Assembly: GCA_964408165.1 (NCBI GenBank)
Contig: CAYOYH010000002.1
Location: 1 to 37,953 of the forward strand
Direction: 5' to 3'
Length of the DNA stretch: 37,953 bases
Source: CAYOYH01 sp964408165
GTDB lineage: Bacteria > Patescibacteriota > Saccharimonadia > Saccharimonadales > CAYOYH01
Every line of letters begins with the position of its first letter. Positions within the stretch are counted from its first letter, which is position 1. Of this stretch, positions 16,959 to 23,585 are shown piece by piece. Position numbers and translations under genes: made by a program. The notes beneath the pieces are model-generated. The model saw nothing but the letters and a program-made list of their open reading frames with translations. It was not told the DNA's origin and ran no database searches.

Positions 16959-17052
16959 CTGGTTCTGCACCATTGACCTCAAACAAGAAAGAGTGAAATA
17001 GATTTACTCTTTTTTGTTTGCTCTGGGCGCAGATAGTGAGTTTTAGAACCAG
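16959..17052 (+). terminator. Second terminator, within a partial copy of the 3' element
   Basis: Outer stem CTGGTTCT (16959-16966) with AGAACCAG (17045-17052). Inside, GAGTGAAA (16991-16998) pairs with TTTACTC (17003-17009), followed by TTTTTT and the same TTTGTTTGCTCT flank seen after rpsJ and rpsI. It lacks the full long hairpin. No gene immediately precedes it, so it may be a duplicated remnant. Confidence 0.6.
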
Positions 17053-17089
17053 CAGACGATTTACGAGCTACTATCTACTAAATACGAAT

Positions 17090-17097
17090 GGTATAAT
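17090..17097 (+). promoter_or_regulatory. Extended -10 promoter for the small membrane protein, leaderless
   Basis: TATAAT (17092-17097) is preceded by TG in the extended -10 spacing (TGgTATAAT). It ends 8 bases before the ATG at 17106, so the transcript should start within a base or two of the start codon. Confidence 0.6.
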
Positions 17098-17105
17098 CGT
17101 AGCTA

Positions 17106-17396
17106 ATGGCTACAACAAAGAAACGAAAAACAACTAGAAAGAAGAAAGTCGAGCCACCACAGAAGGATAGTGTTTTCTTCATGAAAATAGTTTTTTATTT
17201 CTTGCTGGGCGCGATGTGGGTGCGGTTGGTAGGTCTGGGGGCTGGTGACGCTACTTTCAGTATTCCGCTAGGGTTCGTTGTGGGGCTTTTCTTTGTTCGG
17301 CATGAGCATTTTGCTATTGATCGCAAGATTGAGTATGTGGTTTTGCTATTTGCAATGGTGCTTAGCTTCTATCTGCCAGTTGGCATTTTGATATAG
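17106..17396 (+). CDS. Small three-helix membrane protein, unknown
   Basis: 96 residues. A lysine/arginine-rich, proline-containing N terminus (TTKKRKTTRKKKVEPPQK) is followed by about three hydrophobic segments: VFYFLLGAMWVRLVGLG, FSIPLGFVVGLFFV and YVVLLFAMVLSFYLPVGIL. By the positive-inside rule the N terminus should be cytoplasmic. No family recognised. It has no Shine-Dalgarno, but an extended -10 box lies 8 bases upstream. It sits between rpsJ and rplC with terminators on its left and a new promoter on its right, so it is monocistronic. Confidence 0.7.
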   Translation: MATTKKRKTTRKKKVEPPQKDSVFFMKIVFYFLLGAMWVRLVGLGAGDATFSIPLGFVVGLFFVRHEHFAIDRKIEYVVLLFAMVLSFYLPVGILI

Positions 17397-17399
17397 CTT

Positions 17400-17521
17400 A
17401 GGAGTTACGCACTTGGCGCATTTCTTCGTTGTTTCGGGGAAAATATCATTCACCATATGCCATATATGGTTCAATCTATTTTTCCCTCGCGCCTCGAACT
17501 GCATCCAAGCGGGTAACTCCT
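17400..17521. repeat. 122-bp inverted-repeat element, MITE-like
   Basis: Terminal AGGAGTTAC (17400-17408) and GTAACTCCT (17513-17521) are exact inverted repeats. Further inside, CTTGG/CCAAG, GGGGAAAATA/TATTTTTCCC and ACCATAT/ATATGGT also pair, so the whole element folds on itself. Termini of the GGAGTTACGC type resemble small non-autonomous elements I know from other bacteria, but identity needs a database. Confidence 0.55.
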
Positions 17522-17565
17522 GATAGTTTTTAATTCTCATACTCCGATAAAATACCAAACAAGGG

Positions 17566-17594
17566 TTGACCTCTGGATGAATGATTGCTAAAAT
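17566..17594 (+). promoter_or_regulatory. Sigma-70 type promoter of the main ribosomal-protein operon
   Basis: TTGACC (17566-17571) and TAAAAT (17589-17594) are spaced exactly 17 bp. Predicted transcription start is near 17601, about 105 nt before the rplC GTG. Confidence 0.8.
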
Positions 17595-17639
17595 TACCCG
17601 GTAGTTTTCAAAACTTTGTTTTGGATTGGTAAATGCGAA

Positions 17640-17677
17640 GGCTCAACTACTGAGAACCGGCAGGAGCCAATTTTTTT
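17640..17677 (+). promoter_or_regulatory. Putative attenuator in the rplC leader
   Basis: GGCTC (17640-17644) can pair with GAGCC (17664-17668), followed by AATTTTTTT: a terminator-like hairpin. CTCA (17642-17645) can instead pair with TGAG (17651-17654), which would exclude the first stem. An upstream hairpin TCAAAAC-ttt-GTTTTGGA is also in the leader. The layout suggests transcription attenuation of the operon, possibly autogenous as with L4 in E. coli. The sensing molecule is unknown. Confidence 0.45.
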
Positions 17678-17705
17678 AACGCTAAAAGTGAGGTAAGGTT
17701 TCAAA

Positions 17706-18311
17706 GTGAAAGCCACTATCGGTAAAAAACTAGGAATGACCAGTATTATCCGCGAGGACGGAGAGGTTGTTAATGTAACGCTTATTCAGGCTGGCCCAGT
17801 GACCGTAACTCAGGTAAAGACCACAGAAATAGACGGCTACAACGCCGTCCAACTAGGTTTTGGCAAAGCCAAACATACCAAGAAACCGCAAAAGAATCAT
17901 CTGAAGAAATCGAAAGTATTCCCTAAGGTTATCCGAGAATTCAGAACTGATGAAGCAGCCGCCGTTGGCGACTCTTTTGATGTTTCGGAGTTTGCCGAGG
18001 GCGACAAAGTCAAGGTTACTGGCGTGAGTAAAGGCAAGGGTTTTGCCGGGACGGTGAAGAAGTATAACTTCAAAACCAGCGCTTCAACTCATGGCGGCAA
18101 CAGTGTTGTTCGTCGACTAGGCTCTATCGGCTCGATGTATCCGCAAAATGTCTGGAAGGGTAAAAAGATGCCTTCGCAGATGGGCGCTGAGCGAGTAACT
18201 ACCAGCGGCCTTTCGGTGGCATTGGTGGATGAAGAGAATGATATTTTGGGCATCAAGGGCGCTGTTCCTGGGCCGCGTAAATCGTATGTCATGATCAAGG
18301 GCGAGGAGTAA
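17706..18311 (+). CDS. rplC: 50S ribosomal protein L3 (uL3)
   Basis: 201 residues, GTG start. KATIGKKLGMTSII at the N terminus, KGKGFAGTVKKYNF, GSIGSMYPQNVWKGKKMPSQMG (the loop reaching toward the peptidyl-transferase centre) and KGAVPGPRKSYVMIKG define L3. The glutamine that E. coli methylates (GSIGQ) is not conserved here. It is the first gene of the long operon, behind a clear promoter and a possible attenuator. Shine-Dalgarno GAGGTAAGG is slightly distant. rplD follows after 5 bases. Confidence 0.97.
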   Translation: MKATIGKKLGMTSIIREDGEVVNVTLIQAGPVTVTQVKTTEIDGYNAVQLGFGKAKHTKKPQKNHLKKSKVFPKVIREFRTDEAAAVGDSFDVSEFAEGDKVKVTGVSKGKGFAGTVKKYNFKTSASTHGGNSVVRRLGSIGSMYPQNVWKGKKMPSQMGAERVTTSGLSVALVDEENDILGIKGAVPGPRKSYVMIKGEE

Positions 18312-18316
18312 CTCTA

Positions 18317-18955
18317 ATGGCAGTGGCAACATATTCTAAAACTGGCACCAAGAGCTCAACTTCCGCCACTTTACCAGAGGAAGTATTTTCTGAAAAGATC
18401 GAAAATCATGTGCTTTTGAAGCAGGCGTATGAGATGTATCTGGCTGGCAAACGAGGCAACAAAGCTAAGACCATCACCAGGGGCAATGTGCGTGGTGGTG
18501 GGAAAAAGCCTTGGGCGCAAAAAGGAACTGGTCGGGCAAGGCACGGGTCTATTCGCAGCCCAATCTGGCGTGGTGGCGGTATCACTTTTGGTCCAACCGG
18601 GGAAGAGAACTATTCCAAAAAAATGACCAAAAAAGCCAGCCGTAAAGCACTGCGCCAAGCGCTGACACTTTGTGCTGCAGCTGGGAAACTGAGCGTTATC
18701 GAAACTTTTGAATGCAAGGACGGCAAAACAGCTCAAACAACCAAGTTGCTCGAAAAGATTGGTGCCAAACGCAGAGTACTCCTAGTTGTTAGCACCAAAG
18801 ATGAACTGGTAGATCGCGCTACGCGCAACATCGCCAACCTTAAGGCCGTTAACGCCAACTATCTGAATGTTTACGATGTTATGAACGCCGATAATGCGGT
18901 ATTCACCAAGGAATCACTAGAAATCATCAAGCAGTGGCTAGGAGGAGTGAAATAA
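18317..18955 (+). CDS. rplD: 50S ribosomal protein L4 (uL4)
   Basis: 212 residues. The exit-tunnel loop GGGKKPWAQKGTGRARHGSIRSPIWRGGG is intact, with His where Ala/Gln is frequent (RARHGS). The C-terminal globular region ends LEIIKQWLGGVK. Shine-Dalgarno GAGGAG, 7 bases after the L3 stop. Its stop overlaps the rplW ATG (TAATG). In E. coli L4 represses its own operon; whether it acts on the leader here is open. Confidence 0.96.
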   Translation: MAVATYSKTGTKSSTSATLPEEVFSEKIENHVLLKQAYEMYLAGKRGNKAKTITRGNVRGGGKKPWAQKGTGRARHGSIRSPIWRGGGITFGPTGEENYSKKMTKKASRKALRQALTLCAAAGKLSVIETFECKDGKTAQTTKLLEKIGAKRRVLLVVSTKDELVDRATRNIANLKAVNANYLNVYDVMNADNAVFTKESLEIIKQWLGGVK

Positions 18956-19260
18956 TGTACAACGCCACCCACATGCCACTGATACCAAAGATTAGCGAAA
19001 AAAGCTTCCTGCTCTCAGAGAGCAATACCTACGTTTTCTTGGTGCCACTGCCTGCTAACAAGTTGACTATTCGCCAAGCTGTAGAAGAGCAGTTCGGTGT
19101 TACAGTTGTCGGTGTGCGAGTAGCTGTCAGTAAAGGCAAAAAGAAGACTTCTGTACGCAAGCGAGTTGCACCGATTGCAGGCTGGCGCAAAGACACCAAG
19201 CGTGCCTATGTGACTATAAAAAAGGGCGACAATATCCCAGTGTTTGAGGAGGGTAAATAA
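18955..19260 (+). CDS. rplW: 50S ribosomal protein L23 (uL23)
   Basis: 101 residues from ATG 18955, chosen over an upstream in-frame GTG because TAGGAGGAG precedes it and TAATG coupling with rplD is perfect. PLIPKISEKSFLLSESNTYVF, LTIRQAVEEQFGVTVVGVRV and KKTSVRKRVAP match L23, which lies at the exit-tunnel mouth and serves as docking site for trigger factor and SRP. The stop codon overlaps the first repeat-borne short ORF of the operon (TAATG). Confidence 0.95.
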   Translation: MYNATHMPLIPKISEKSFLLSESNTYVFLVPLPANKLTIRQAVEEQFGVTVVGVRVAVSKGKKKTSVRKRVAPIAGWRKDTKRAYVTIKKGDNIPVFEEGK

Positions 19261-19364
19261 TGATACGTTTCAACTCCTTTTTAAGGGAAAAGCAGTCCGC
19301 CAGCTGGCGGACGATGAGAAAAACCGCAGGTTTGTCTCATAACTTCGAAGAAGGGAGTAAATAA
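19260..19364 (+). CDS. Repeat-borne 34-residue linker ORF, SASWRT family, rplW/rplB junction
   Basis: Begins TAATG on the rplW stop and ends TAATG on the rplB start, filling the whole 103-base gap. The core FLREKQSASWRTMRKTAGLSH is shared, bar small changes, with the ORF before rpsN. The DNA contains the perfect 18-bp palindrome GTCCGCCAGCTGGCGGAC (19295-19312) and a second hairpin ATGAGAAAAACC-gca-GGTTTGTCTCAT with one mismatch (19314-19340). The junction sequence GGGTAAATAATG is repeated, nearly exactly, at both ends, like a target duplication. A coupling ORF carried by a palindromic element is the best reading. No family is known to me. Confidence 0.55.
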   Translation: MIRFNSFLREKQSASWRTMRKTAGLSHNFEEGSK

Positions 19365-20200
19365 TGGCCATTAAGCAGTACAATCCTACTACACCTGGTC
19401 GTCGCGGAATGACTTCCCAGGACACCTCGATGATTACCGCTAAAAAGCCGGTTCGTTCTTTGCTTAGAGTCAATAAATCCAAAGCTGGGCGAAACAATAG
19501 AGGACGAATAACTGTTCGCCATCGCGGAGCAGGTGCTAAGAAATTCTACCGAGTGGTTGATTTCGGATTAGCGCCAGGGACAACGGCGAAAATAGAAGCT
19601 ATCGAATACGATCCGAACCGTTCGGCACGTATTGCCCGGATCAAGGATCAGGACGGGACTTACCGCTATGTTATAGCCGGTAGTGGCATGAAGGTTGGAC
19701 AGACTATTGAAAGTGGCCACAAAGCAGCCATTGAACAAGGCAACCGATTAGCGCTGGAGCTAATTCCTGATGGTAGCTCGATTTATAATATCGAACTAAA
19801 TATCGGCAAGGGCGGTCAAATGGTTCGCAGTGCTGGAGCCTCGGCTCAGTTAATGGCTAAAGACAATGGCTACGCTCAGATTCGATTACCTAGCGGCGAA
19901 GTCAGATTGGTGAATTTGAAGTGTCAAGCTACGGTTGGCGTGGTTGGCAACGAACAGCACCAAAATGTCAAGATTGGAAAGGCTGGACGCAGGCGAAAAC
20001 AAGGTTGGCGTCCGAGCGTACGCGGCAAGGCTATGAACGCAGCTGATCACCCACATGGTGGTGGCGACGGCGGTGCGCATGGAATTGGCAGAAACCCCAA
20101 GACTCCCTGGGGGCAACCGACACTAGGCTATAAAACTCGTAGACGAAAAGACACCGATAAGTTTATAATCAAAAAACGCCAAGAAGCGAAGAGGAAGTAG
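19364..20200 (+). CDS. rplB: 50S ribosomal protein L2 (uL2)
   Basis: 278 residues. AIKQYNPTTPGRRGMT, the RNA-binding middle RNNRGRITVRHRGAGAKK, and the peptidyl-transferase motif DHPHGGGDGGAHG (His-bearing loop) with WGQPTLGYKTRRRKDTDK at the end. Essential for subunit association and peptidyl transfer. Shine-Dalgarno AGAAGGGAG is supplied by the end of the upstream short ORF. The stop is followed 1 base later by the ATG of another short ORF. Confidence 0.97.
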   Translation: MAIKQYNPTTPGRRGMTSQDTSMITAKKPVRSLLRVNKSKAGRNNRGRITVRHRGAGAKKFYRVVDFGLAPGTTAKIEAIEYDPNRSARIARIKDQDGTYRYVIAGSGMKVGQTIESGHKAAIEQGNRLALELIPDGSSIYNIELNIGKGGQMVRSAGASAQLMAKDNGYAQIRLPSGEVRLVNLKCQATVGVVGNEQHQNVKIGKAGRRRKQGWRPSVRGKAMNAADHPHGGGDGGAHGIGRNPKTPWGQPTLGYKTRRRKDTDKFIIKKRQEAKRK

Positions 20201-20201
20201 A

Positions 20202-20321
20202 ATGAGTATTATGTATAAAGTATTAAGTACAAAGTATGGGGAAACTGCAATGGCTGCAGTTCTCACCCTTTTTGCTAATTCCTGTTTTCTATTTCCTGCC
20301 GCGACTAGAGGTCGCTCATGA
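20202..20321 (+). CDS. Repeat-borne 39-residue linker ORF, hydrophobic family, rplB/rpsS junction
   Basis: ATG one base after the rplB stop; stop TGA overlaps the rpsS ATG (ATGA). A charged start (MSIMYKVLSTKYG) leads to a hydrophobic core TAMAAVLTLFANSCFLFPA and a TRGR tail. Paralogues sit before rplX (40 residues), rplF (39) and rpsG (69). The DNA has AACTGCA-atggc-TGCAGTT within GGG...CCC followed by TTTTTGC, and a terminal hairpin GCGAC-tagag-GTCGC (20301-20315) containing the rpsS Shine-Dalgarno GAGG. Could be a short membrane peptide, or only a means of carrying ribosomes across. Confidence 0.55.
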   Translation: MSIMYKVLSTKYGETAMAAVLTLFANSCFLFPAATRGRS

Positions 20322-20587
20322 GTAGAAGTCTAAAAAAAGGACCATTTGTAGATCCTAAGCTAGCCGACAAGGTCAACGCGCTCTCTAAAGACGACCGAAC
20401 AGTGATCAAAACCTGGGCTAGGTACAGTACTATTTCGCCAGAGATGGTCGGCAGAACTATCGCCGTGCACAACGGCAAGGTTCATGTGCCGGTGTTTATT
20501 TCTGAAAATATGGTTGGGCATAAGCTCGGCGAGTTTTCACCAACGCGTAAATTCCGCGCTCATGGCGGAAAGTTAGCTAGAGGATAA
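20318..20587 (+). CDS. rpsS: 30S ribosomal protein S19 (uS19)
   Basis: 89 residues. MSRSLKKGPFVDPKL, KTWARYSTISPEMVGRTIAVHNG and GHKLGEFSPTRKFRAHGG are the standard S19 signature. A 30S head protein bound with S13. Translation likely depends on the upstream short ORF, whose last codons contain the GAGG Shine-Dalgarno and whose stop overlaps this ATG. rplV follows after 4 bases. Confidence 0.97.
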   Translation: MSRSLKKGPFVDPKLADKVNALSKDDRTVIKTWARYSTISPEMVGRTIAVHNGKVHVPVFISENMVGHKLGEFSPTRKFRAHGGKLARG

Positions 20588-20591
20588 AAAA

Positions 20592-21149
20592 ATGCAAGTT
20601 GTAGCAGTCTCAAGAGCGGTCAGGCAAGCTCCACGCAAGATTGGATTGGTGGCATCTTTGGTTCGTGGCCGTTCCGTTGCCGACGCTATTGTTATTTTGG
20701 AGCATACGCCTAAGCGAGCCGCAGAACCTATTAAAAAAACCATCGAAAGTGCCAAGGCTAATGCGATGAACAACTACAATCTGGACGGCAAAACACTGCA
20801 AATAGTCGATCTGGATATTGGACAAGCCCCTTCGATTAAAAGGTATCGACCGGCCGCGCGTGGTCGCGCTCAGCCATACATGAGGCGTTCAACTAATATT
20901 CGCGTTGTGGTAGAGGGCAAAGAAAAGCCCAAGAAGAAATCATCTCCCAAAAAAGCTGTCTTTAAAAAGGACGCCACTGGACCCTCTTCACCTAAAATCA
21001 AAAAGAAGACCGTCGAGACTTCAGAGACTACACCAGAGGCCGGATCAGGGAAGAAGACACCGAAGAAGCAGGGCTTTATCCGCGGTATTGGCAAGAAGAA
21101 AGATGCGCAGATTGCTAAACAACGAACCGGAAGAAGGGGTGACAGATAA
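20592..21149 (+). CDS. rplV: 50S ribosomal protein L22 (uL22) with long basic tail
   Basis: 185 residues. The first about 112 are canonical: VSRAVRQAPRKIGLVASLVRG, ESAKANAMNNYNLD, and the tunnel hairpin region KRYRPAARGRAQPYMRR. They are followed by about 70 extra residues rich in Lys, Ser, Thr and Pro (EKPKKKSSPKKAVFKKD and GKKTPKKQGFIRGIGKKK). Such tails are common on r-proteins of reduced genomes and probably bind rRNA on the surface. TAATG overlap with rpsC. Confidence 0.95.
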   Translation: MQVVAVSRAVRQAPRKIGLVASLVRGRSVADAIVILEHTPKRAAEPIKKTIESAKANAMNNYNLDGKTLQIVDLDIGQAPSIKRYRPAARGRAQPYMRRSTNIRVVVEGKEKPKKKSSPKKAVFKKDATGPSSPKIKKKTVETSETTPEAGSGKKTPKKQGFIRGIGKKKDAQIAKQRTGRRGDR

Positions 21150-21778
21150 TGGGACAAAAAGTAAATCCAATCAGTATGCGTCTGTCTCTCAATAAAGACT
21201 GGCGTTCAAAATGGTTCGCCTCCAAAAGGGATTATACTGAGTTTTTAAACCAAGATTTAGCAGTCAGAAGACTGATTCAAAACAAGTACCAAGGACGAGC
21301 TTCGATTAGCAAAGTTGACATAGAGCGATCGCCTAATTTAGTCAACGTTACTATTCATACCGGCAAGGCTGGTGTGGTTATTGGTAGGGGTGGCGCTGGC
21401 GTAACCGAGCTAAAAGCGGAGGTGTCGAAGATTATTCCAGGGACGGTTCGGCTGAACATCGAAGAAGTGAAGAAATCTGAGCTCTCAGCAAAGATTGTCG
21501 CTGAAAATATCGCCTATCAGTTAGAGCGAAGAATTAATTTCCGCCGAGCAGTCAAGTCGACAGCTGCCGCCACTATGCGCGCTGGCGCTAAAGGTGTTCG
21601 CGTGGAAGTGGCTGGTCGTTTGAACGGCTCCGACATGAGTCGCCGTGAAAAAGAAATCCAAGGCTCAGTACCGCTGCACACCTTGAGGGCGGATATTGAT
21701 TATGCCTTGGCTACGGCGCACACCGGAGCCGGCACTATCGGCGTGAAGGTATGGATACATAAGGGCGAGGCGCTATGA
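21149..21778 (+). CDS. rpsC: 30S ribosomal protein S3 (uS3)
   Basis: 209 residues. MGQKVNPISMRLSLNKDW at the start, the KH domain signature VVIGRGGAGVTELKAEV, and the C-terminal domain with RTVKST-like RRAVKSTAAATMRAGAKGVRVEVAGRLNGSDMSR and GTIGVKVWIHKG. Part of the mRNA entry channel. Its TGA overlaps an ATG (ATGATG) that starts a short repeat-borne ORF. Confidence 0.97.
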   Translation: MGQKVNPISMRLSLNKDWRSKWFASKRDYTEFLNQDLAVRRLIQNKYQGRASISKVDIERSPNLVNVTIHTGKAGVVIGRGGAGVTELKAEVSKIIPGTVRLNIEEVKKSELSAKIVAENIAYQLERRINFRRAVKSTAAATMRAGAKGVRVEVAGRLNGSDMSRREKEIQGSVPLHTLRADIDYALATAHTGAGTIGVKVWIHKGEAL

Positions 21779-21894
21779 TGCAAGGTAATAGCAAACAGCA
21801 ATTAGCAACTAGGAAAATCACAGGAAAATCACAGGTTTCCCTTATTGCTAATCCCTTATTGCTAGTTTCTGCGACCAGAGGTCGCTCATGTTAA
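21778..21894 (+). CDS. Repeat-borne 38-residue linker ORF, divergent hydrophobic family, rpsC/rplP junction
   Basis: An in-frame ATG at 21775 overlaps the rpsC stop (ATGA), and a second ATG follows at 21778. The stop lies 7 bases into rplP. The N-terminal part is polar (MQGNSKQQLATRKITGKSQ). The end SLIANPLLLVSATRGRSC parallels LFANSCFLFPA-TRGR of the other members. DNA arms with TAGCAA...TTGCTA words form a long hairpin, and GCGACC-AGA-GGTCGC (21871-21885) is a perfect 6-bp hairpin containing the rplP Shine-Dalgarno. Confidence 0.5.
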   Translation: MQGNSKQQLATRKITGKSQVSLIANPLLLVSATRGRSC

Positions 21895-22298
21895 TGCCCA
21901 ACAAAACCAAGTACCGAAAAGTACGAAAAGGCAAGAACAAAGGCGTGGCAACTCGTGGTGCGTCGTTGGCTTTTGGTAGCTATGGCCTCAAATCTATGGA
22001 TGCCGAGCGAGTAACCTCACGGCAGATTGAAGCCTCCAGGCAGGCGATGACTCGCTACATCAAACGAGGTGGCCGTATTTGGATAAGAATTTTCCCGCAC
22101 ACTCCGGTAACCCGCAAACCCCAGGATACAAAGATGGGCTCCGGCAAGGGCAACCCTGAGTTTTTTGTTGCCAAAGTCAAACCTGGTACGATTCTTTTCG
22201 AGATGGATGACGTCACTGAAGAACAGGCCAGGGAAGCCCTGAGGCTGGCAGCTCACAAATTACCGGTGCGAACTAAATTTGTTAAGAAGGGTGCTTGA
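21888..22298 (+). CDS. rplP: 50S ribosomal protein L16 (uL16)
   Basis: 136 residues starting MLMPNKTKYRKVRKG, the family N terminus, so the ATG at 21888 is right and not the one six bases on. ARQAMTRYIKRGGRIWIRIFPHTPVT-like and KMGSGKGNPEFFVAKVKPG are diagnostic. It binds near the A site of the 50S. Its Shine-Dalgarno GAGG is contributed by a hairpin at the end of the upstream short ORF. Confidence 0.96.
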   Translation: MLMPNKTKYRKVRKGKNKGVATRGASLAFGSYGLKSMDAERVTSRQIEASRQAMTRYIKRGGRIWIRIFPHTPVTRKPQDTKMGSGKGNPEFFVAKVKPGTILFEMDDVTEEQAREALRLAAHKLPVRTKFVKKGA

Positions 22299-22304
22299 GG
22301 AAAG

Positions 22305-22523
22305 ATGATGAAGCTAGATACCATGAAAACCAAAACTAGCACCGAGCTAGCTAAAGAATCGGCGAAACTTCGTGAAAAACTAGCCAAGTTGCGCAAGGAT
22401 TTGTTGGTGAACGATGTGACTGAAAATTCACAAATCCGCAAAGTAAGGAAAAGCATAGCTCGGCTAGAAACTCTGAAAAGAGAAAAGAGTCTAACGGAAA
22501 AGAAAGGCGCTCAAAAGTCATGA
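22305..22523 (+). CDS. rpmC: 50S ribosomal protein L29 (uL29)
   Basis: 72 residues, two long helices: STELAKESAKLREKLAKLRKDLL and NSQIRKVRKSIARLETLKREK, the L29 fold at the tunnel exit. A start at 22308 is equally possible (ATGATG); GAGGAAAG precedes both. The stop overlaps the rpsQ ATG (ATGA). Confidence 0.92.
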   Translation: MMKLDTMKTKTSTELAKESAKLREKLAKLRKDLLVNDVTENSQIRKVRKSIARLETLKREKSLTEKKGAQKS

Positions 22524-22765
22524 AGAAAAGAATAATTGCTATGGTAACATCGGATGTGCAGGACAAGACCATAGTCGTCAAGGTTTCTGATTCAAGAATG
22601 CATCCGATTTATAAAAAACGCTATAAAACTAGTCGCAAATTCCACGTACACGACGAAAAGAATCAGGCAAAAATCGGCGATGTCGTAGAGATAGAAGAGT
22701 CGCGACCGATTAGCAAGAATAAGACCTGGGTGTTGACCCAAATTAAAGCAAAGGCGCAGGAGTGA
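22520..22765 (+). CDS. rpsQ: 30S ribosomal protein S17 (uS17)
   Basis: 81 residues, OB fold. MVTSDVQDKTIVVKVSDSRMHPIYKKRYKTSRKFHVHDE and the SRPISKNKTWVL motif identify S17, a primary 16S rRNA-binding protein. ATGA overlap with rpmC; rplN follows after 4 bases. Confidence 0.95.
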   Translation: MKKRIIAMVTSDVQDKTIVVKVSDSRMHPIYKKRYKTSRKFHVHDEKNQAKIGDVVEIEESRPISKNKTWVLTQIKAKAQE

Positions 22766-22769
22766 AGAA

Positions 22770-23138
22770 ATGATTCAGCAAGAAAGTCGATTACGAGTAA
22801 CAGACAACAGCGGTGCCCGGGAAATACTTTGCATCCGTGTGTTGGGTGGTAGCGGTAGGCGCTATGCTCGCGTTGGCGATGTGATTACGGCTACGGTCAA
22901 GGCGGCAACGCCAAACGGCACTGTAAAGAAAAAGCAAGTAGTGCGAGCTGTGGTTGTCAGAACCAGAGACACCATTCAAAGGAAAGATGGCTCGACAATT
23001 AAGTTTGATGATAACGCTGCGGTGATAATCGACGAAGACAAACAACCTAGAGGAACGCGCATTTTCGGACCGGTCCCAAGAGAGCTTCGTGAAGAAGGCT
23101 ACATGAAGATTGTTAGCTTAGCTCCGGAGGTACTATGA
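22770..23138 (+). CDS. rplN: 50S ribosomal protein L14 (uL14)
   Basis: 122 residues. MIQQESRLRVTDNSGARE, CIRVLGGSGRRYARVGDVI, DDNAAVIIDEDKQPRGTRIFGPVPRELR. Standard L14 at the subunit interface. The end of the gene contains CCGGAGGT before an ATGA overlap that starts a short repeat-borne ORF, not rplX itself. Confidence 0.97.
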   Translation: MIQQESRLRVTDNSGAREILCIRVLGGSGRRYARVGDVITATVKAATPNGTVKKKQVVRAVVVRTRDTIQRKDGSTIKFDDNAAVIIDEDKQPRGTRIFGPVPRELREEGYMKIVSLAPEVL

Positions 23139-23257
23139 CTAGTATTAAGTATAAAGTAGCAGGTATAAAGTATGGAAAGAAGGCAATGGCTGCAGTTCTC
23201 ATCCTTTTTGCTAATTCCTGTTTTCTATTCCCTGCCACGACCAGAGGTCGCTTATGA
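23135..23257 (+). CDS. Repeat-borne 40-residue linker ORF, hydrophobic family, rplN/rplX junction
   Basis: Starts ATGA on the rplN stop, preceded by a strong GGAGGT, and ends ATGA on the rplX start. MTSIKYKVAGIKYGKKAMAA, then VLILFANSCFLFPATTRGRL; one codon longer than the rpsS and rplF copies. The core palindrome is partly eroded on its left arm (AAGGCA versus TGCAGTT). The terminal hairpin CGACC-AGA-GGTCG (23238-23250) holds the rplX Shine-Dalgarno. Of the family, this copy has the best ribosome-binding site of its own. Confidence 0.55.
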   Translation: MTSIKYKVAGIKYGKKAMAAVLILFANSCFLFPATTRGRL

Positions 23258-23585
23258 GTGGCATGAAGATTAAAAAAGGCGACACCGTGATAATCAGAAG
23301 TGGTCGCGAGAAAGGCAAGAGCGGAAAAGTAACTTCAACTGACCCGAAGAACATGACTGTGCTGATAGATGGGTTGAATATTCGCACCATCCACCAAAAA
23401 CCTTCCACAGGATTGCCGCAGGGTGGAGTAATCAAAGAATCCCGACCAATTAGATATTCTAAAGTCGGCATAGTTCGCGCTAGCGACAAGACTAAAGCCA
23501 GCCGAATTGGCTACGAGATTAANNNNNNNNNNNNNNNNNNNNNNNNNNNATCATGCGCCAAGATTCCAATAAGGAGATAAAGTAA
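23254..23585 (+). CDS. rplX: 50S ribosomal protein L24 (uL24), interrupted by a sequence gap
   Basis: MSGMKIKKGDTVIIRSGREKGKSGKV is the KOW motif of L24, and NIRTIHQKPS follows. 27 unknown bases (23523-23549) interrupt the gene near its end. Downstream of them IMRQDSNKEIK ends in TAA at 23583-23585, overlapping rplE as TAATG, which is the expected L24 C terminus and coupling. That frame does not line up with the left part across 27 bases. The true gap length must leave remainder 1 on division by 3. I therefore end the gene at 23585. Confidence 0.85.
23523..23549. other. Assembly gap of unknown bases
   Basis: 27 consecutive N inside rplX. Reading-frame phase shows 27 is a placeholder and not the real length. 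Confidence 0.95.

Noticed and set aside
17346..17558. Minus-strand frame of 70 codons (NYQELPAWMQF...) reminiscent of four-helix-bundle proteins
   Set aside because: It coincides almost exactly with the self-complementary element at 17400-17521, overlaps the membrane-protein gene and has no promoter or Shine-Dalgarno. The resemblance is a few residues.
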